Source: Ophiocordyceps camponoti-saundersi (nom. inval.)
Lineage: Eukaryota; Ascomycota; Sordariomycetes; Hypocreales; Ophiocordycipitaceae
DNA length: 64,000 bases
Assembly (NCBI GenBank): GCA_003339415.1
Contig: PDHQ01000034.1
Location: 1,354 to 65,353, forward strand
Direction of reading: 5' to 3'
Both the position numbers and the translations under genes were made by a program. Positions 20,001 through 29,676 of this stretch are shown here, in pieces (the stretch's first letter is position 1; each line of letters begins with the position of its first letter). The notes under the pieces are model-generated. The model was not told the DNA's origin. It worked only from the letters and a program-made list of their open reading frames with translations, and searched no databases.

Positions 20001-22843
20001 AGGATCTCGTCGTTGGCCGTCAGGTCTACGGGCTTGTTTGTCATCCGGTCGAGCCCCGCGCGCAGCTCGTTGAGCCCGTCGTGAATGGCGTCGAGAATCT
20101 CGCTCGTTTCGGGGCGCGGCTGAAGCATCTCCTGCCTGATTCCGTTGAGACCGCCGTGCAAGGCCTCGAGGAGCTCCTGGTTGTTGGACGTGGCGGCCTG
20201 GGGCGCCGGCACCATGGTCGAGTTGACCATGTCCCGCAAGCCTTCGAGCTCTGAGTGCAGCTGCTCGCGCGAGCTTTCGCTAGCCTGCGCAACGGCCGCG
20301 GCGAGGTCGTCCTTGAGTTCCTCTATGGTGCCGCAGAGACTGGCCAAGAGCTCTTCGCTCCCGGACGAGCTGCTGTCGGCGGCTCCCCGAGTGATGGCCG
20401 CGGCGACGTCATCTTTGAGCTCCTCGATGCTCTTGCAGAGGTTAGTCATGAGTTCCTCTTGCGTCGACGTGTCTTCGCTGCGCGAGACGGTTGCGACGAG
20501 GCCGTCTTTGAACTCGTCCATCGACCTCGACAGGTTCGCCAAGAACTCTTCCTGGCCCGTCTCGCCGATGGCGCGGTCAACGTAACGCTCGATGGCGGCC
20601 CGAAGGCTCTCGAGGCCGTCCTTGGTCGCGTCGAGAACCTGCTCCGTGTCTCGACCATTGGCAGCCACGTTCTGCTTCGCCTCATCCGACACGGCCTTGA
20701 ACTCCTCCCTGAGGTATTCGACGACGTCGTCGAGCCGCGCCAGTACCTCGTCGTTGCCGGAACGTGAGGCTATGGCGTCGGCGTGGGCCAGGTCCAGACC
20801 CTCGAGTCCTTCCTTGACGGCATGCACCATTTCGCTGCGCGTCATGTCGTGTCCGACGGCCGAGGCCGAGACGGGGAACTCGAACTCTTCCAGGCAGTCA
20901 CGGACGGCTTCGATGATCTCATCCCTGGACATGGTGCCGGCGGTGTCCATCTGCGGCGGTACAAAATGCTTCAGGCCCTCGACCACGGCCTTGAAAACCT
21001 CTTCTCGCGTGGCGCCCGCGGGCTTTTCGTCACGGGGCATGTATTCTTGAAGCCCTTCCTTCAGACAGAATAGGACCTCGTCGCGCTCCAGACCGAGTTG
21101 CTGAACCTGTATCTCCGGCTTGTAGCTCTCCCACGCATCACGCACAGCCTCGAGTACGTCTTCCCTGCTGAGGTCGGGCATCTCGCCGCGGGAAGCCTCA
21201 TTGTCGCGGAGGGCCGCCCGCATTGCGTTGTAAATCTCTTGGTAGTCGACGATAGTCTTGTGCGACGATGCCGAGGCCTGCGACTGGCGTCGGTGCTCGC
21301 GGAGGACGTGGTTGAGCTGCTCCTTCATCTGCTCGAGGCCCTCGTCAATGACGCGCGAGACGTCATCCTTGCTCGGCGGCTCAGATTCTTCGACGGCCTT
21401 GGCGCCCATCTTCTCGAGTCTCTTGCCCAGCTCGCGACCCATCCCAAGGACCTCGCCGCGGAGCTCACGCACGAGCGCCTTGACCTCGGCCGTCAAACCA
21501 CCGCTTTGAGCGACGCTATCCTTGACGGAGCGGATGATGTTGATGAGGTCCTGATTCAAGAGCTCGGCGCCCCGGTTCGTCGGCGCCGACAGCCTACGGG
21601 ACTCGACATTGTGCAGCGGTGTGAGGGCGCAATTATCTGGTGATGCCGTCGACTGCAGATCCATGGCACGCGGGTGATGGTTATGGAAAGACACGACGGC
21701 GCTTTCCGACTGCTCGCGCACAAGTTGGGCCAGCTCGTCCATCTTGTCGGCCGTGGCCACGGCCGACAACTTGTCCGATAGGTCATTGAGGTAGCCAACA
21801 AGCGACTCGTTTCCCTCCTTGGTACCTAGACCGCGCAAGATTCTCTCCAAGAGGGCGAGAGACGCGTGGTTGTCGACGCCGCCAGAGAGCGAGGGGGTGC
21901 TAATGGACGCGCGATCGATGGATTCGGCGAAGCTCTTGGGCGAGGGCACGCGGGGGAGCTGAAACGGCCGTCCGTTGGGGGGCGATGTGCAGTGCGGCTT
22001 GTTGTCGAGATACAGGCCGCCATAGTGCTCGCGTGAGGTGTTGCGGCTCGAGGCATCGCTTATCAAGTCCCTGAGACTCCTGCGGATATCCTCGTCCCTG
22101 GTATTGGCAGCTTCTTTGAGACTGAGCAGGTCGGTGGCGTTGTCTCTACTCCGCCTGCTGAGCTGCGTCAGTTCCTTTTGCAAGGCCTGGGCGATGCTGG
22201 TCAGGCCAAGGATCTGCGACGAAAGACCCTCGAGCGTCTGAGGCGGCCTCGACACTCCGTTGGCGAGGGCCGAGGGGGTGGTGCTGTCGTCGCGTGAGCC
22301 CGGCCGAGAAGCAGGCGCGCCCATGGTCTGAAGTGCGAGCATCGTCGACGACGGAGGAGGCGCGTTCTCTCCCAGGATACTGTGACTCGTAGCCGGGCGA
22401 CGGACCGTAGGGCGAACGATGGGCGTCAGGCTACTATTTGGGCCTGGTAACTGCGTCAAAGAGCCTTCGAAATCGGCAGCGCGCGTCGGCGTCGTAGGCT
22501 GCTCAGCAGGCCTCGACCTCGTTGCACCACCACCACCACCACCACCCTCAATCATGAGCCCCAAGTCGCGGACGCATCCAACGGACGATTGCATCCGTCG
22601 ATGATGCCCCTTGACCAGAGCCCTCTCGGGCGAAGCAGAAGCATCATTCACGCGCCTGGTCAACGTCGGCACCGCATTCGCATTCGCGCTCAGCGCAGCG
22701 TGAGCCTGCTGAATTGCCGTCGACGTGCCGGCTCGTGAAGCAAGACTTGGCGACTGAGGATTCGGTGGAAGAGGAGGCGGCGCGCGATCTGGATCAGAGC
22801 TGTCCCACCTGTTATTGCTCTTCGTCGTCAGCTTACGCCACAT
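17024..22843 (-). CDS. Giant repeat/coiled-coil protein, 1939 residues, function unknown
   Basis: One uninterrupted exon. ATG at 22843 (MWRKLTTKSNNRWDSS) is preferred; the frame continues 24 codons upstream. Residues 1-350 are Pro/Ser-rich and probably disordered (DPDRAPPPLPPNP, a poly-Gly run). From about 545 to 960 there are roughly fourteen degenerate units of 26-36 residues of the form (S/T)RxEhhxAVxxGLxxh, for example SREDVLEAVRDAWESY, TREEVFKAVVEGLKHF, NDEILEALRSGLDSVR. From about 990 to 1270 a second unit type of roughly 40 residues recurs (KEDVEAIETILRNTKDRLDD, KDDLAGLEPLLEQVKVGLGE). The 1300-1800 region is long coiled coil. The tail is basic (KSGDKMSRKRVPKKAAAK), then acidic with a (TE)n run. 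No motor, ATPase or membrane domain seen. A structural or scaffolding role is inference. Confidence 0.85.
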   Translation of the reverse strand: MWRKLTTKSNNRWDSSDPDRAPPPLPPNPQSPSLASRAGTSTAIQQAHAALSANANAVPTLTRRVNDASASPERALVKGHHRRMQSSVGCVRDLGLMIEGGGGGGGATRSRPAEQPTTPTRAADFEGSLTQLPGPNSSLTPIVRPTVRRPATSHSILGENAPPPSSTMLALQTMGAPASRPGSRDDSTTPSALANGVSRPPQTLEGLSSQILGLTSIAQALQKELTQLSRRSRDNATDLLSLKEAANTRDEDIRRSLRDLISDASSRNTSREHYGGLYLDNKPHCTSPPNGRPFQLPRVPSPKSFAESIDRASISTPSLSGGVDNHASLALLERILRGLGTKEGNESLVGYLNDLSDKLSAVATADKMDELAQLVREQSESAVVSFHNHHPRAMDLQSTASPDNCALTPLHNVESRRLSAPTNRGAELLNQDLINIIRSVKDSVAQSGGLTAEVKALVRELRGEVLGMGRELGKRLEKMGAKAVEESEPPSKDDVSRVIDEGLEQMKEQLNHVLREHRRQSQASASSHKTIVDYQEIYNAMRAALRDNEASRGEMPDLSREDVLEAVRDAWESYKPEIQVQQLGLERDEVLFCLKEGLQEYMPRDEKPAGATREEVFKAVVEGLKHFVPPQMDTAGTMSRDEIIEAVRDCLEEFEFPVSASAVGHDMTRSEMVHAVKEGLEGLDLAHADAIASRSGNDEVLARLDDVVEYLREEFKAVSDEAKQNVAANGRDTEQVLDATKDGLESLRAAIERYVDRAIGETGQEEFLANLSRSMDEFKDGLVATVSRSEDTSTQEELMTNLCKSIEELKDDVAAAITRGAADSSSSGSEELLASLCGTIEELKDDLAAAVAQASESSREQLHSELEGLRDMVNSTMVPAPQAATSNNQELLEALHGGLNGIRQEMLQPRPETSEILDAIHDGLNELRAGLDRMTNKPVDLTANDEILEALRSGLDSVRSDIEALNESSNQRAVVAAVGDDDTAPREQAMIPMGDMVKADDVKRLEVLITQLRIKIEAMEPQRETGGLQQDDLARMEEMLRNVQECVVDMSSRPPAAATAAETARDAGSADGEVATKEDVEAIETILRNTKDRLDDLLDGEQAVRKEHLDVVEALTLETREALGTLSEQLGSVCHKDDLAGLEPLLEQVKVGLGEMREEAEKRAERDDEATKTDVEAVETVVLEIKTAIEALTSTGLASLPNKEDIAGLEAAVKGTAEKLETQASASSKAHDDRQAEIVGVADRVTDVKALLEEFRDMVRGRLEEGSSGMEALRTMLQNVSETAAKNENADADLKGILEAMKAQLDESKEVVVGARLESNEKLQEANETMAAMMDDKLAELLAKHDEFRAAMEERSAAGEAREVVTEAAAVGTKAVAEDLKLLIDTLGCTVTESLEKMEEASKTVFTRVEELAARSEERHADDKTEHEQTRQQLQQAVEGLQGEVKEYQPKIWEAVRDLLLLVGEHFEHSKASKAELQDKIAESRPTEQAALPPPPEKYDDKPVLDKLEMLASHKYDDGEVRQQLATLMEDDSAIRERLDTLLAEPRYDDSGVQEKLDRMAEHNDSAWQALDNVQRSVAQTAGELSQFLAKQRQRIADEDEERERSLEETAATLERKLAEKEQAESSVAELRAEEERLRQSVAGLRSEQERLNGKRTRLTGDVSSLETALRLRREELSEMEQRAERLERRIMEGVMDHSRVLAMAKSGDKMSRKRVPKKAAAKAGGAAATTTTTTAAPEQLAPTASMMALSGRRVLGPAAQNGAGRRIASLSQMNKTATSLGPGSLMGRSQSVRSPARGGLRKRSWGGGGGGGMGMREEDESEITKGQDEEGTGEEDKENTTMVVMEEPEPESETETETEAETEATMTVVASTEDMDDELRRSSIGTTITTEASEATYSDSGSDWTESATAGTESAVDDETGLVLYDGGGGGAGVGDVE

Positions 22844-23678
22844 GGCGAGGTGGATTTCAAAACTATATTGACGAACATGGGGACCAGAGCCCGGCTGCTT
22901 CCTGCGACGCCGCACTCAGTCGACGAGGCCGACTGCTGATGTCTCACGCGCCCGCCGCGGGGCGATGAGTCCCGGCGAGGCATGGATGATGGGGTTGAGG
23001 AATGCTGGAGTGGAGATTTGTGGGTTTCCTGGTTTATTTTGGCTGTCGAACGTGAAATCGAATTCCGTAGAAAGTCGAGTCGTGCCGCTGACGATGATGG
23101 GGGATGAGAAGAAGGGATTTGGCTATGTCAAAGTGTGGGTGTGTTTTGTCTGACTCTCTCTCTCTCTCTCTCTGTGATGCCTCGTAGGAGGTTTCTAGGC
23201 CATCGCCTACCTGGGCGTTGCCGACAGAAAAGGAGAGCGCGGTGCTGCAGACCGTGCCTGCCTGCTACAGACAAACCTGCCTAAAGTCGTATGTGTACAC
23301 GTCAAAAGCGGTGTGTTGTGTTTTCGAACCTCGTTGCTGGGGGCAACAGCGCCTCATTGGCGGGGCGCGACGATAGTGGCTTGACAGAATCCATCCGGTT
23401 GGTGCCCGAGGCGTCTCTTCAGGCTGGCTTGGATGAGACAATCACTTCTCTCGCGTCTATCTGCTTTTGCTTCCGTCTTACTGCGCCATACATACATACA
23501 CAATGAGCCATGTTTTCAGAGATGAGAGCTTTGTCCTGGTCCAGATCAAACCCCCCCTGCAATTTGTGCACAGGGCGCCGCGCCTGAAGACTCCCTGAAT
23601 ACCGTACAATTACAGCACCGTGAAGAGTACCGGGGAGAAGAAAAATCGGCCAAATTCAACAACGAATTGCAACTCCCG
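22844..23678. promoter_or_regulatory. Intergenic region upstream of the giant coiled-coil gene
   Basis: Promoter side of the 1939-residue gene and 3' flank of GGC1. A TC run lies at about 23154-23172 and CATACATACATAC at about 23487-23500. No supported coding frame. Confidence 0.5.
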
Positions 23679-24980
23679 TCACCGTTGCAGCGCCAGGTCA
23701 AAGGCCGGGATCAGGGTCTGCGCGAGCCAGAACGAAAACACCAGCTTGGGCCCGGTCATAAGAAGCTGCGGGAAAAGACATGTAAGCCTTGCCCAGGTAC
23801 TTGCCCAGATACTGAGCCGAGGGCACGGAAGTCCATACCTTAGGGACCAAACCCTTGAAGAAGCTAGTCAGACCCTCTTGTCGGGCCATGTTGGTCAGGA
23901 TACGGAAGCCGCTCTCGGGGTTTTCAAAGTTGCGGTTCTGGATCCGGGTCTTGATCACGTCGAGCGGTGCCGAGACTACGAGGGACGCTGAGGCGCCGGC
24001 TATTGAGGCCACGAAATTTTGCGCCCACGTCGCCTTGTTGTAGTCCTGCAGGTGAAAGAGGTACTCCTTCGCAAAGGCGGACCCCCCAAACAGCTATTGC
24101 ATTGCCTTAGTATTCTGGCACGGCTAAAAATGCGGCTGGGAGGGATGTGGTACCGCAAAGGAGCCCGGGGCGTTCCGCGCAGCAGTCCAGCCCCAGCCTC
24201 GATACAGCCCGAAGCCCTCGTCCGAGACGATCTTGACAACACCGCGGCCGCGAAATGCTTCCGGATTTGTCTGACGCTTGATCTTGAGCACATCGAGCGG
24301 TAGCAGAACGATCTCACCGATGCCAATTAGGCTGAACAAGAAAAAATGGAGCCAGTCAAAACCCGGAATATCGGCGAGTCAGGCGTGGAGGAGGCTCACC
24401 TGCCGGCCGTAGAATGCATCATAGCCTTGCCCGTCTTTTTTCCAAAGGTCGTCTCGAAGTCGCGGCCGTAGTGCTTGGCGAGGTAATCGCGCGCCACGGG
24501 CTGCCCGCCATACTTGTATATCCTCTGCAGCACCTTGTAGCCCGCAGCGTAGCCAAGACCCGGGAATAGAGAGATAAATTTCCGGCCTGCCGTCGCGCCG
24601 GCTTGATTTTTGAAGATGACCTGGTTGAGCTGCGAGGCGTTGGTGATCTGTACATCAATCAGCAACCGTCTATCCGTCTCATGACGGGGGTCCCTCCTTA
24701 CTCGTGTCTGGTTGCTCATTAGACGCTTCGCAATCGTGTCCACCTTGACGTGTGTCAGAATATCCGCACGTAGCCAAGGGAAAGCTCCTTTTCTTGCGAT
24801 TACGCACAGGGTGGAAAACGGCCAGCTCGGCGATGCCAGCGGAACCTTGATGCGCCGTCAGCCAGTGCACCGAAAGACCGAGACCAATTGACCGCGCTCA
24901 CCGGAACCCAGAAGCCGAGCCAAGTTTGACTCCTTCTCGCGGCCAGTGACCATTGCTGGGGCCATTGCTGGAGAAGACAT
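23679..24980 (-). CDS. GGC1: Mitochondrial GTP/GDP carrier Ggc1 (Yhm1)
   Basis: Predicted 308 residues in seven exons. Introns: 24846-24901, 24744-24807, 24648-24701, 24332-24399, 24094-24153, 23766-23838. All frames join: LARLLGSGSAGIAELAVFHP, VDTIAKRLMSNQTR, ITNASQLNQVIF, SLIGIGEIVLLPLDVLKIKR, NAPGSFALFGGSAFAKEY, SAPLDVIKTRIQNRNFENPE, LVPKLLMTGPKLVFSFWLAQ. The PxD-x-(I/L)-x-(K/R) carrier signatures are present in all three repeats (HPVDTIAKR, LPLDVLKIK, APLDVIKTR). As I recall it, budding-yeast Ggc1 is very similar throughout. Role: exchange of GTP and GDP across the inner membrane, linked to mitochondrial iron handling in yeast. Start at 24980 gives MSSPAMAPAMVTGREKESN, a short non-cleaved N-terminus typical of carriers. 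Confidence 0.95.
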
Positions 24981-25517
24981 GGCGGGCGTTGCGAGAGGTT
25001 CTGTCTTGTGTCGATCTGATTCTGCTCGCGATGCCAATTTTTTCTCCTTACGGCACCCCAGACGCCCCGTGTCTTAGTAGGGAGTCGACACGACTTGTGG
25101 CGCACTAAAGATTTTTTTTTCCTGTCTGTACCATCTGCTAGTACACAATGCCGACCGTCATCTGCTCGTTAGCGGATATACATATAATAGTGCATGCTTG
25201 TAAGTTATGACTCGTGCCTTAATTACCTACTACCTAGTTAGTAGTTAGCAGTGGCAGAGCCAGTAGGTGGTGCATAACGTTTGAAGCTTGCCACTTCCAA
25301 TCTACCCTACATCTTACCATCTCCCACCTCCAGCCTACCACTACAACACCAATTCTATGGCTACTCCAACAATGGCGTCGCTTCTTCCGTCTCGGGTGCG
25401 ACATACATGCACACAAGCTACGGCAGCAACGTTCGTATATGCAACTTCTCTTCGTACTACTGACGGGAATGCTCACGTCTACCAAATCGACAGACCGAAA
25501 GCACCTCATCCATCGTC
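24981..25517. other. Intergenic region, GGC1 promoter and RPC82 3' flank
   Basis: No gene recognised. Contains a poly-T stretch near 25111-25120 and TAGTTAGTAGTTAG near 25238-25250. Short frames on both strands lack domain character. Confidence 0.5.
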
Positions 25518-27609
25518 TCAGTAGTCCCGCATCAGGGTCACCAGTTCGTCCAGCCTGGCCACCTCACCGAGAAGCTTTTGCTGCAGCTCCAAGTGCTGAT
25601 GGTACTTGAGGTAATGCTCCGCCATCATCACCTCCTCTTCCTTGCCTTTGACGTCTTTCCTCTCCACAAACGACAGGATGTCTCGCTCCTTGTGCCGCTC
25701 CAGTTGAAGCGTCTGTAGACTGCGAAGCATAGCCTTGTACACGTCGTCCAGAAGCTGCGACTGCGTTCGCTCGCCGTCAAAGAACCAGAAGAACAAGGTC
25801 CGGTTCGCCATTCTGCTGTTGTCCTTGGGCACCTCCTGAACCTCAACCAGACCGGCCATCTGCATGGCCAACATTTTGCCCTGCACATCCGACTTCTTCA
25901 TCAGCGCCGTCGATGGCAGCATCTTCTCGTCCAACTTCCCCCTGTCGCGAAGAATCCGCGTCAGTCGAAGCCCATGCCGTCCAAAGGACTGCTCGATGTA
26001 GGCGTCCAATTCCGCCTCTCGGAGCCTCTCCATCAATTGACCAAAGTCCACCGTCCATTGCCCGCGGCCTGTGGTGCCACAATAGCGTACAAAGCGATGC
26101 TTGCTCTCCGCCAGTAGGAACAGGTGCTGCCGCATATGATCCAAACGACTATCCTTGGATTCGTCCTCGAACTTGACTGTCGTTTGCCGCTCGCCATTTC
26201 TTCGCGACGCCGGCTGTACTTTGTGTCGCCCCGAGACGACGTCGTCGTCTGAAGCGTCAGAATCGTCGTGGACACAGTTTTGAAGCCCGCCTTTCCGAAG
26301 TTCTGGCTCGTCATCGGACGCATCCGAGTCACTGTCGTAAGCCAATGGCGTTGGCCGTACCTTCTCGGCGCTGGGCAAGTCTATCTTGTCCTTGGGTGCC
26401 TTGCCGATTCCGCTTTGAAGAGTCACGGACTCGTCCATGTTTTCATATATCTCGATTGACGTCGCTTTCGGCTGCTGGCTGGACGCTTGATCACCTATCC
26501 ATGGGTCGGCCCGGCAAACTGGCACCTGGGTCGTCAATAGCTCAAGCAAGGTACGGTAGACTTGTCCCGTAACTTCGCCAAAAGTGTCCGCTGCAAATTC
26601 TGCCAGCCGCTGGTTGCGCAACTGAACCAGGCATTTCTGACGATTGATCCGCACCACCACGTTTGGCTACAACTGTTAGTAAGAGACTGATATGGTTGGT
26701 CGGGTACCAGCCTTACATTGAGCGGCATAGCATCATCACGGTATGAGAAGTTGGTATGAGCAGTGCCGTTTTGGACCTTTCTCCTCTTTGCTGCAGACCC
26801 GTAGGTCTGGTCGAGTTGACATTTCAGCGCCCTGCTTTGATCCCGAAACTCTTTGAAACGCTCGATGATCTGCATGTGCTGGTCGATCTTGTTCTTGGAA
26901 ACCTTCTCGCCGGGTCCCGTCATGGTGATTTCATTCTCAATCTCGTGGTACACCTCGGCCGGATTCCGAAAACTGCTGGGCTGGATGGTTTCCACAATTT
27001 CATGCTGTATTAGGCGACACAATACCTGATGCAGATGATGCTCAGACGAAATCAGGCCCGAAGCAGGCCCCTGAGTTCCGTTCGTATGGCCATTGGTGGT
27101 TGGACCGCGAGAGCCGAAGGCGTGGCCGAGATCGGCGACTCGTGCACACCCCAGCAGCAAAAGAGTCTGGACAAGATCGCGCTCCGCTGTCCCAAACTGG
27201 CATTCGATGTTCTCCAGTATCTTGCCAAAACGCACGAGGTTGTAGCAGGCGTCAGAGTTGGCTTCGTAGCTCGTGACACCTAATGCGGCGTCGGTATTAT
27301 GGTACAGCAAATTTTGCTGGATCAGAGCGCCGAGGCCGTTTCGAAGATGACGCGGGCTCAGTGACGTGTTTTGCGCGAGCTGTGTGATGGTGGAGCGTCC
27401 CTTGGAAAAGAGGGCAGCGAGGATTCTCTGGGCAGATGAAGTGGATTAGCCCGAGATACCTTGTCAATCATTCGCAAGTCCTACCGATGGAAGCTCGCCA
27501 TAGAGGTCGTTGACGAGTAGAGCGCAAAGCTCAGCGGCGTGTTTGGACTGAAGGGTGGCAGGTCAGCGATGCCAGGCATCATAACTGCGGGAAAACGGAC
27601 AACAAGCAT
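25518..27609 (-). CDS. RPC82: RNA polymerase III subunit Rpc82 (C82/RPC3)
   Basis: Predicted 643 residues in four exons; introns 27548-27600, 27428-27484 and 26667-26716 (perfect TACTAAC-like branch, CTTACTAACAG). Exon 1 is inferred to be only nine bases (MLV), joining SKHAAELCALLVNDLYGELP, the typical N-terminal start of this family. Winged-helix repeats follow: STITQLAQNTSLSPRHLRNG and, later, SSEHHLHQVLCRLIQHEIVE. A middle acidic linker (DSDSDASDDEPE) precedes the C-terminal winged-helix and coiled-coil part (LMKKSDVQGKMLAMQMAGLV, LFFWFFDGERTQSQLLDDVY, ending RLDELVTLMRDY). Role: Pol III-specific subunit in the C82-C34-C31 trimer for initiation. Head-to-head with QCR2, 511 bp apart. The least certain part is the 9 bp first exon. 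Confidence 0.92.
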
Positions 27610-28120
27610 TGCTCTGCTCCTAGAGATGCTCTCACTATCTCTAGAGCTGGCACTGTTGCTACCGAAGAGTCATTGATGAATTTGCTGCTGACGGCCAGAG
27701 GTACACGATCTTCGTACGAGAGGCGGGCAAGCAGGAGGGGCAAAAAGTCTTGTGCGTAGAGGCAGGCCTTTGTCCAATCATATAGTTCAAGATAGTGTGC
27801 GTGAAGAAGCATGGGAAAGGCGAAGGTGGGCGCGGTCAGGACTCAAAAGCGCACTGCTATTCGTAGAAAATCTACGAACCTCGCAAACTTTTCTAGATAC
27901 CGCTCAGGTACGTTTGATTTGCAGCGACAGTAGCTGGGCTTGCCAAGTAACGGATATGTTCACTCTTAGCTCAGCTTCTTGCTTGTTAACCAGAATCACG
28001 TGACCAAAAAGAGCCCCATTCTGGCCGAAGAAGGCCTGCTCTGACGAGACACTTCTCAAGCTCTCACCAGCATCGGTCCTAGGCCCTTGATCATCATCGT
28101 ACACCACGATAGCCGCGACC
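27610..28120. promoter_or_regulatory. Shared divergent promoter, RPC82 / QCR2
   Basis: 511 bp between the divergent start codons. A 77-residue minus-strand frame overlaps it but shows no domain. A CACGTG site lies near 27997-28002 (aatCACGTGacc), a common fungal bHLH-type site; function here is not shown. Confidence 0.5.
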
Positions 28121-29676
28121 ATGATCTCGAGACCAGTGATCGCAAGGCACGCGCAGCAGCAGGCTTCCCGGCTCTCCTGCAGCGCAAACCCACTGCGACG
28201 TCGTGGCTTTGCCGCAGCTGCCTCGACCGGAGCTTTCGAGACATCGGAGATATCCGGATTGAGAGTTGCTTCGAGGGACGTCCACGGCCCGACGACAAAG
28301 CTGGCCGTCGTTGCCAAGGCCGGGACTCGATTTCAGCCGCTACCAGGCCTGACGGTCGGGTTGGAGGAATTCGCATTCAAGGTGAGGCACACGGATTGTC
28401 AACAGACAACGAGACATGCTAACCCCAGGACTGTCACGACTACAGAACACGCAGCGACGATCTGCTCTTCGCATCCAGCGTGAGTCTGAGCTTCTCGGCG
28501 GTCAATTGGCCGCCACACACACCCGGGAGGTTCTTGTTCTCGAGGCCAGCTTCCTCCGTGGAGACCTGCCCTATTTCGCCGAATTGCTGGCCGAGGTCTT
28601 GTCCATGACCAAGTACACGAGTAAGAAGCTCTGCGGTGCTCTAAGCGAAGCCAAAGCTGAAGCTGGCTGCAGCACACGAGCTTCACGAAGACGTCGAGAG
28701 GGTACTGCCCCTCAAGCAGGCTGCCTTGCGCGCCGACGTTCCCTACCTCGCTCTCGACAATGCACACGCTGTGGCTTTCCATACCGGTCTCGGTGCCCCG
28801 AAATACCCTTCCCTTTCGGCGCCGATGAAACAGTACCTAAATGAGGATTACATCGCCAGCTATGCCGATCTTGTCTACTCGAAACCCAACTTTGCCGTCA
28901 TTGCGGACGGTGCGTCTTCGACCGACTTCACCAAATGGATTAGCCAGTTCTTCCAAGACGTCCCAGCCTCTTCTCAGAGTGGTCAAACGCTCAAGGTCGA
29001 AGCGTCAAAGTACCACGGCGGCGAGCAGCGGACAGAACACTCCGGCGGCAACTCGATGGTCATTGCCTTTCCGGGATCCAACCTGAGCGGCTCCAAGCCC
29101 GAGATCCCCGTGCTGGCGGCATTGCTGGGCGGCGAACCTACTATCAAATGGGCTCCTGGCTTCAGTCTACTTGGCAAAGCTTGTTCCGGGATGAGCAACT
29201 TGTCCGTATCGGCATCGAACCTAGCCTATTCAGACGCGGGTCTGTTGGCTGTTACGCTGTCCGGCCCTGCCTCCTCCGTTCGCAAGGCAGCTGAGGCCAC
29301 AGGCAAAGCACTCAAGTCTATTGCGGACGGCTCCATCAAAGAAGAAGACGTCAGCAGGGCCGTCGCCAACGCCAAATTCGAGTTCTTGGACAGAGCTCAG
29401 TTGCGGGATCCTGGCATGCTACTGACAGGCTCTGGCATCGTGACAAGTGGCAAGCCCGTGGACCTGGCCGCCGTGGCGAATGCCTTTGACTCCGTCAAGA
29501 AGGATAAGGTGATAGCGGTAAGACCTCCTCCTTCTTGGACAGACTCTAGTCGTTTGTGAAAACCACTGACATCTTTCCAGACGGCCAAAGACCTGATGGG
29601 CGGGAAGGCGACCGTGTCTACCGTGGGCGACTTGTTCGTGCTGCCGTACGCTGACGAGCTGGGACTAAAGGTGTAA
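28121..29676 (+). CDS. QCR2: Cytochrome bc1 complex core protein 2 (Qcr2)
   Basis: Predicted 458 residues in four exons; introns 28382-28445, 28621-28672 and 29518-29580, all rejoining in frame (EFAFK to NTQRRSALRIQRE; MTKYT to THELHEDVERVLPLKQ; KKDKVIA to TAKDLMGGKATVSTV). N-terminal Arg-rich presequence (MISRPVIARHAQQQASRL). The fold is that of the M16 peptidase family, but no HxxEH zinc site is visible, as expected for core 2. Landmarks: STGAFETSEISGLRVASRD near the mature N-terminus; HTGLGAPKYPSL and SLLGKACSGMSNLSVSASN in the C-terminal half; end LPYADELGLKV. Role: structural core subunit of respiratory complex III in the inner membrane. Confidence 0.93.
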
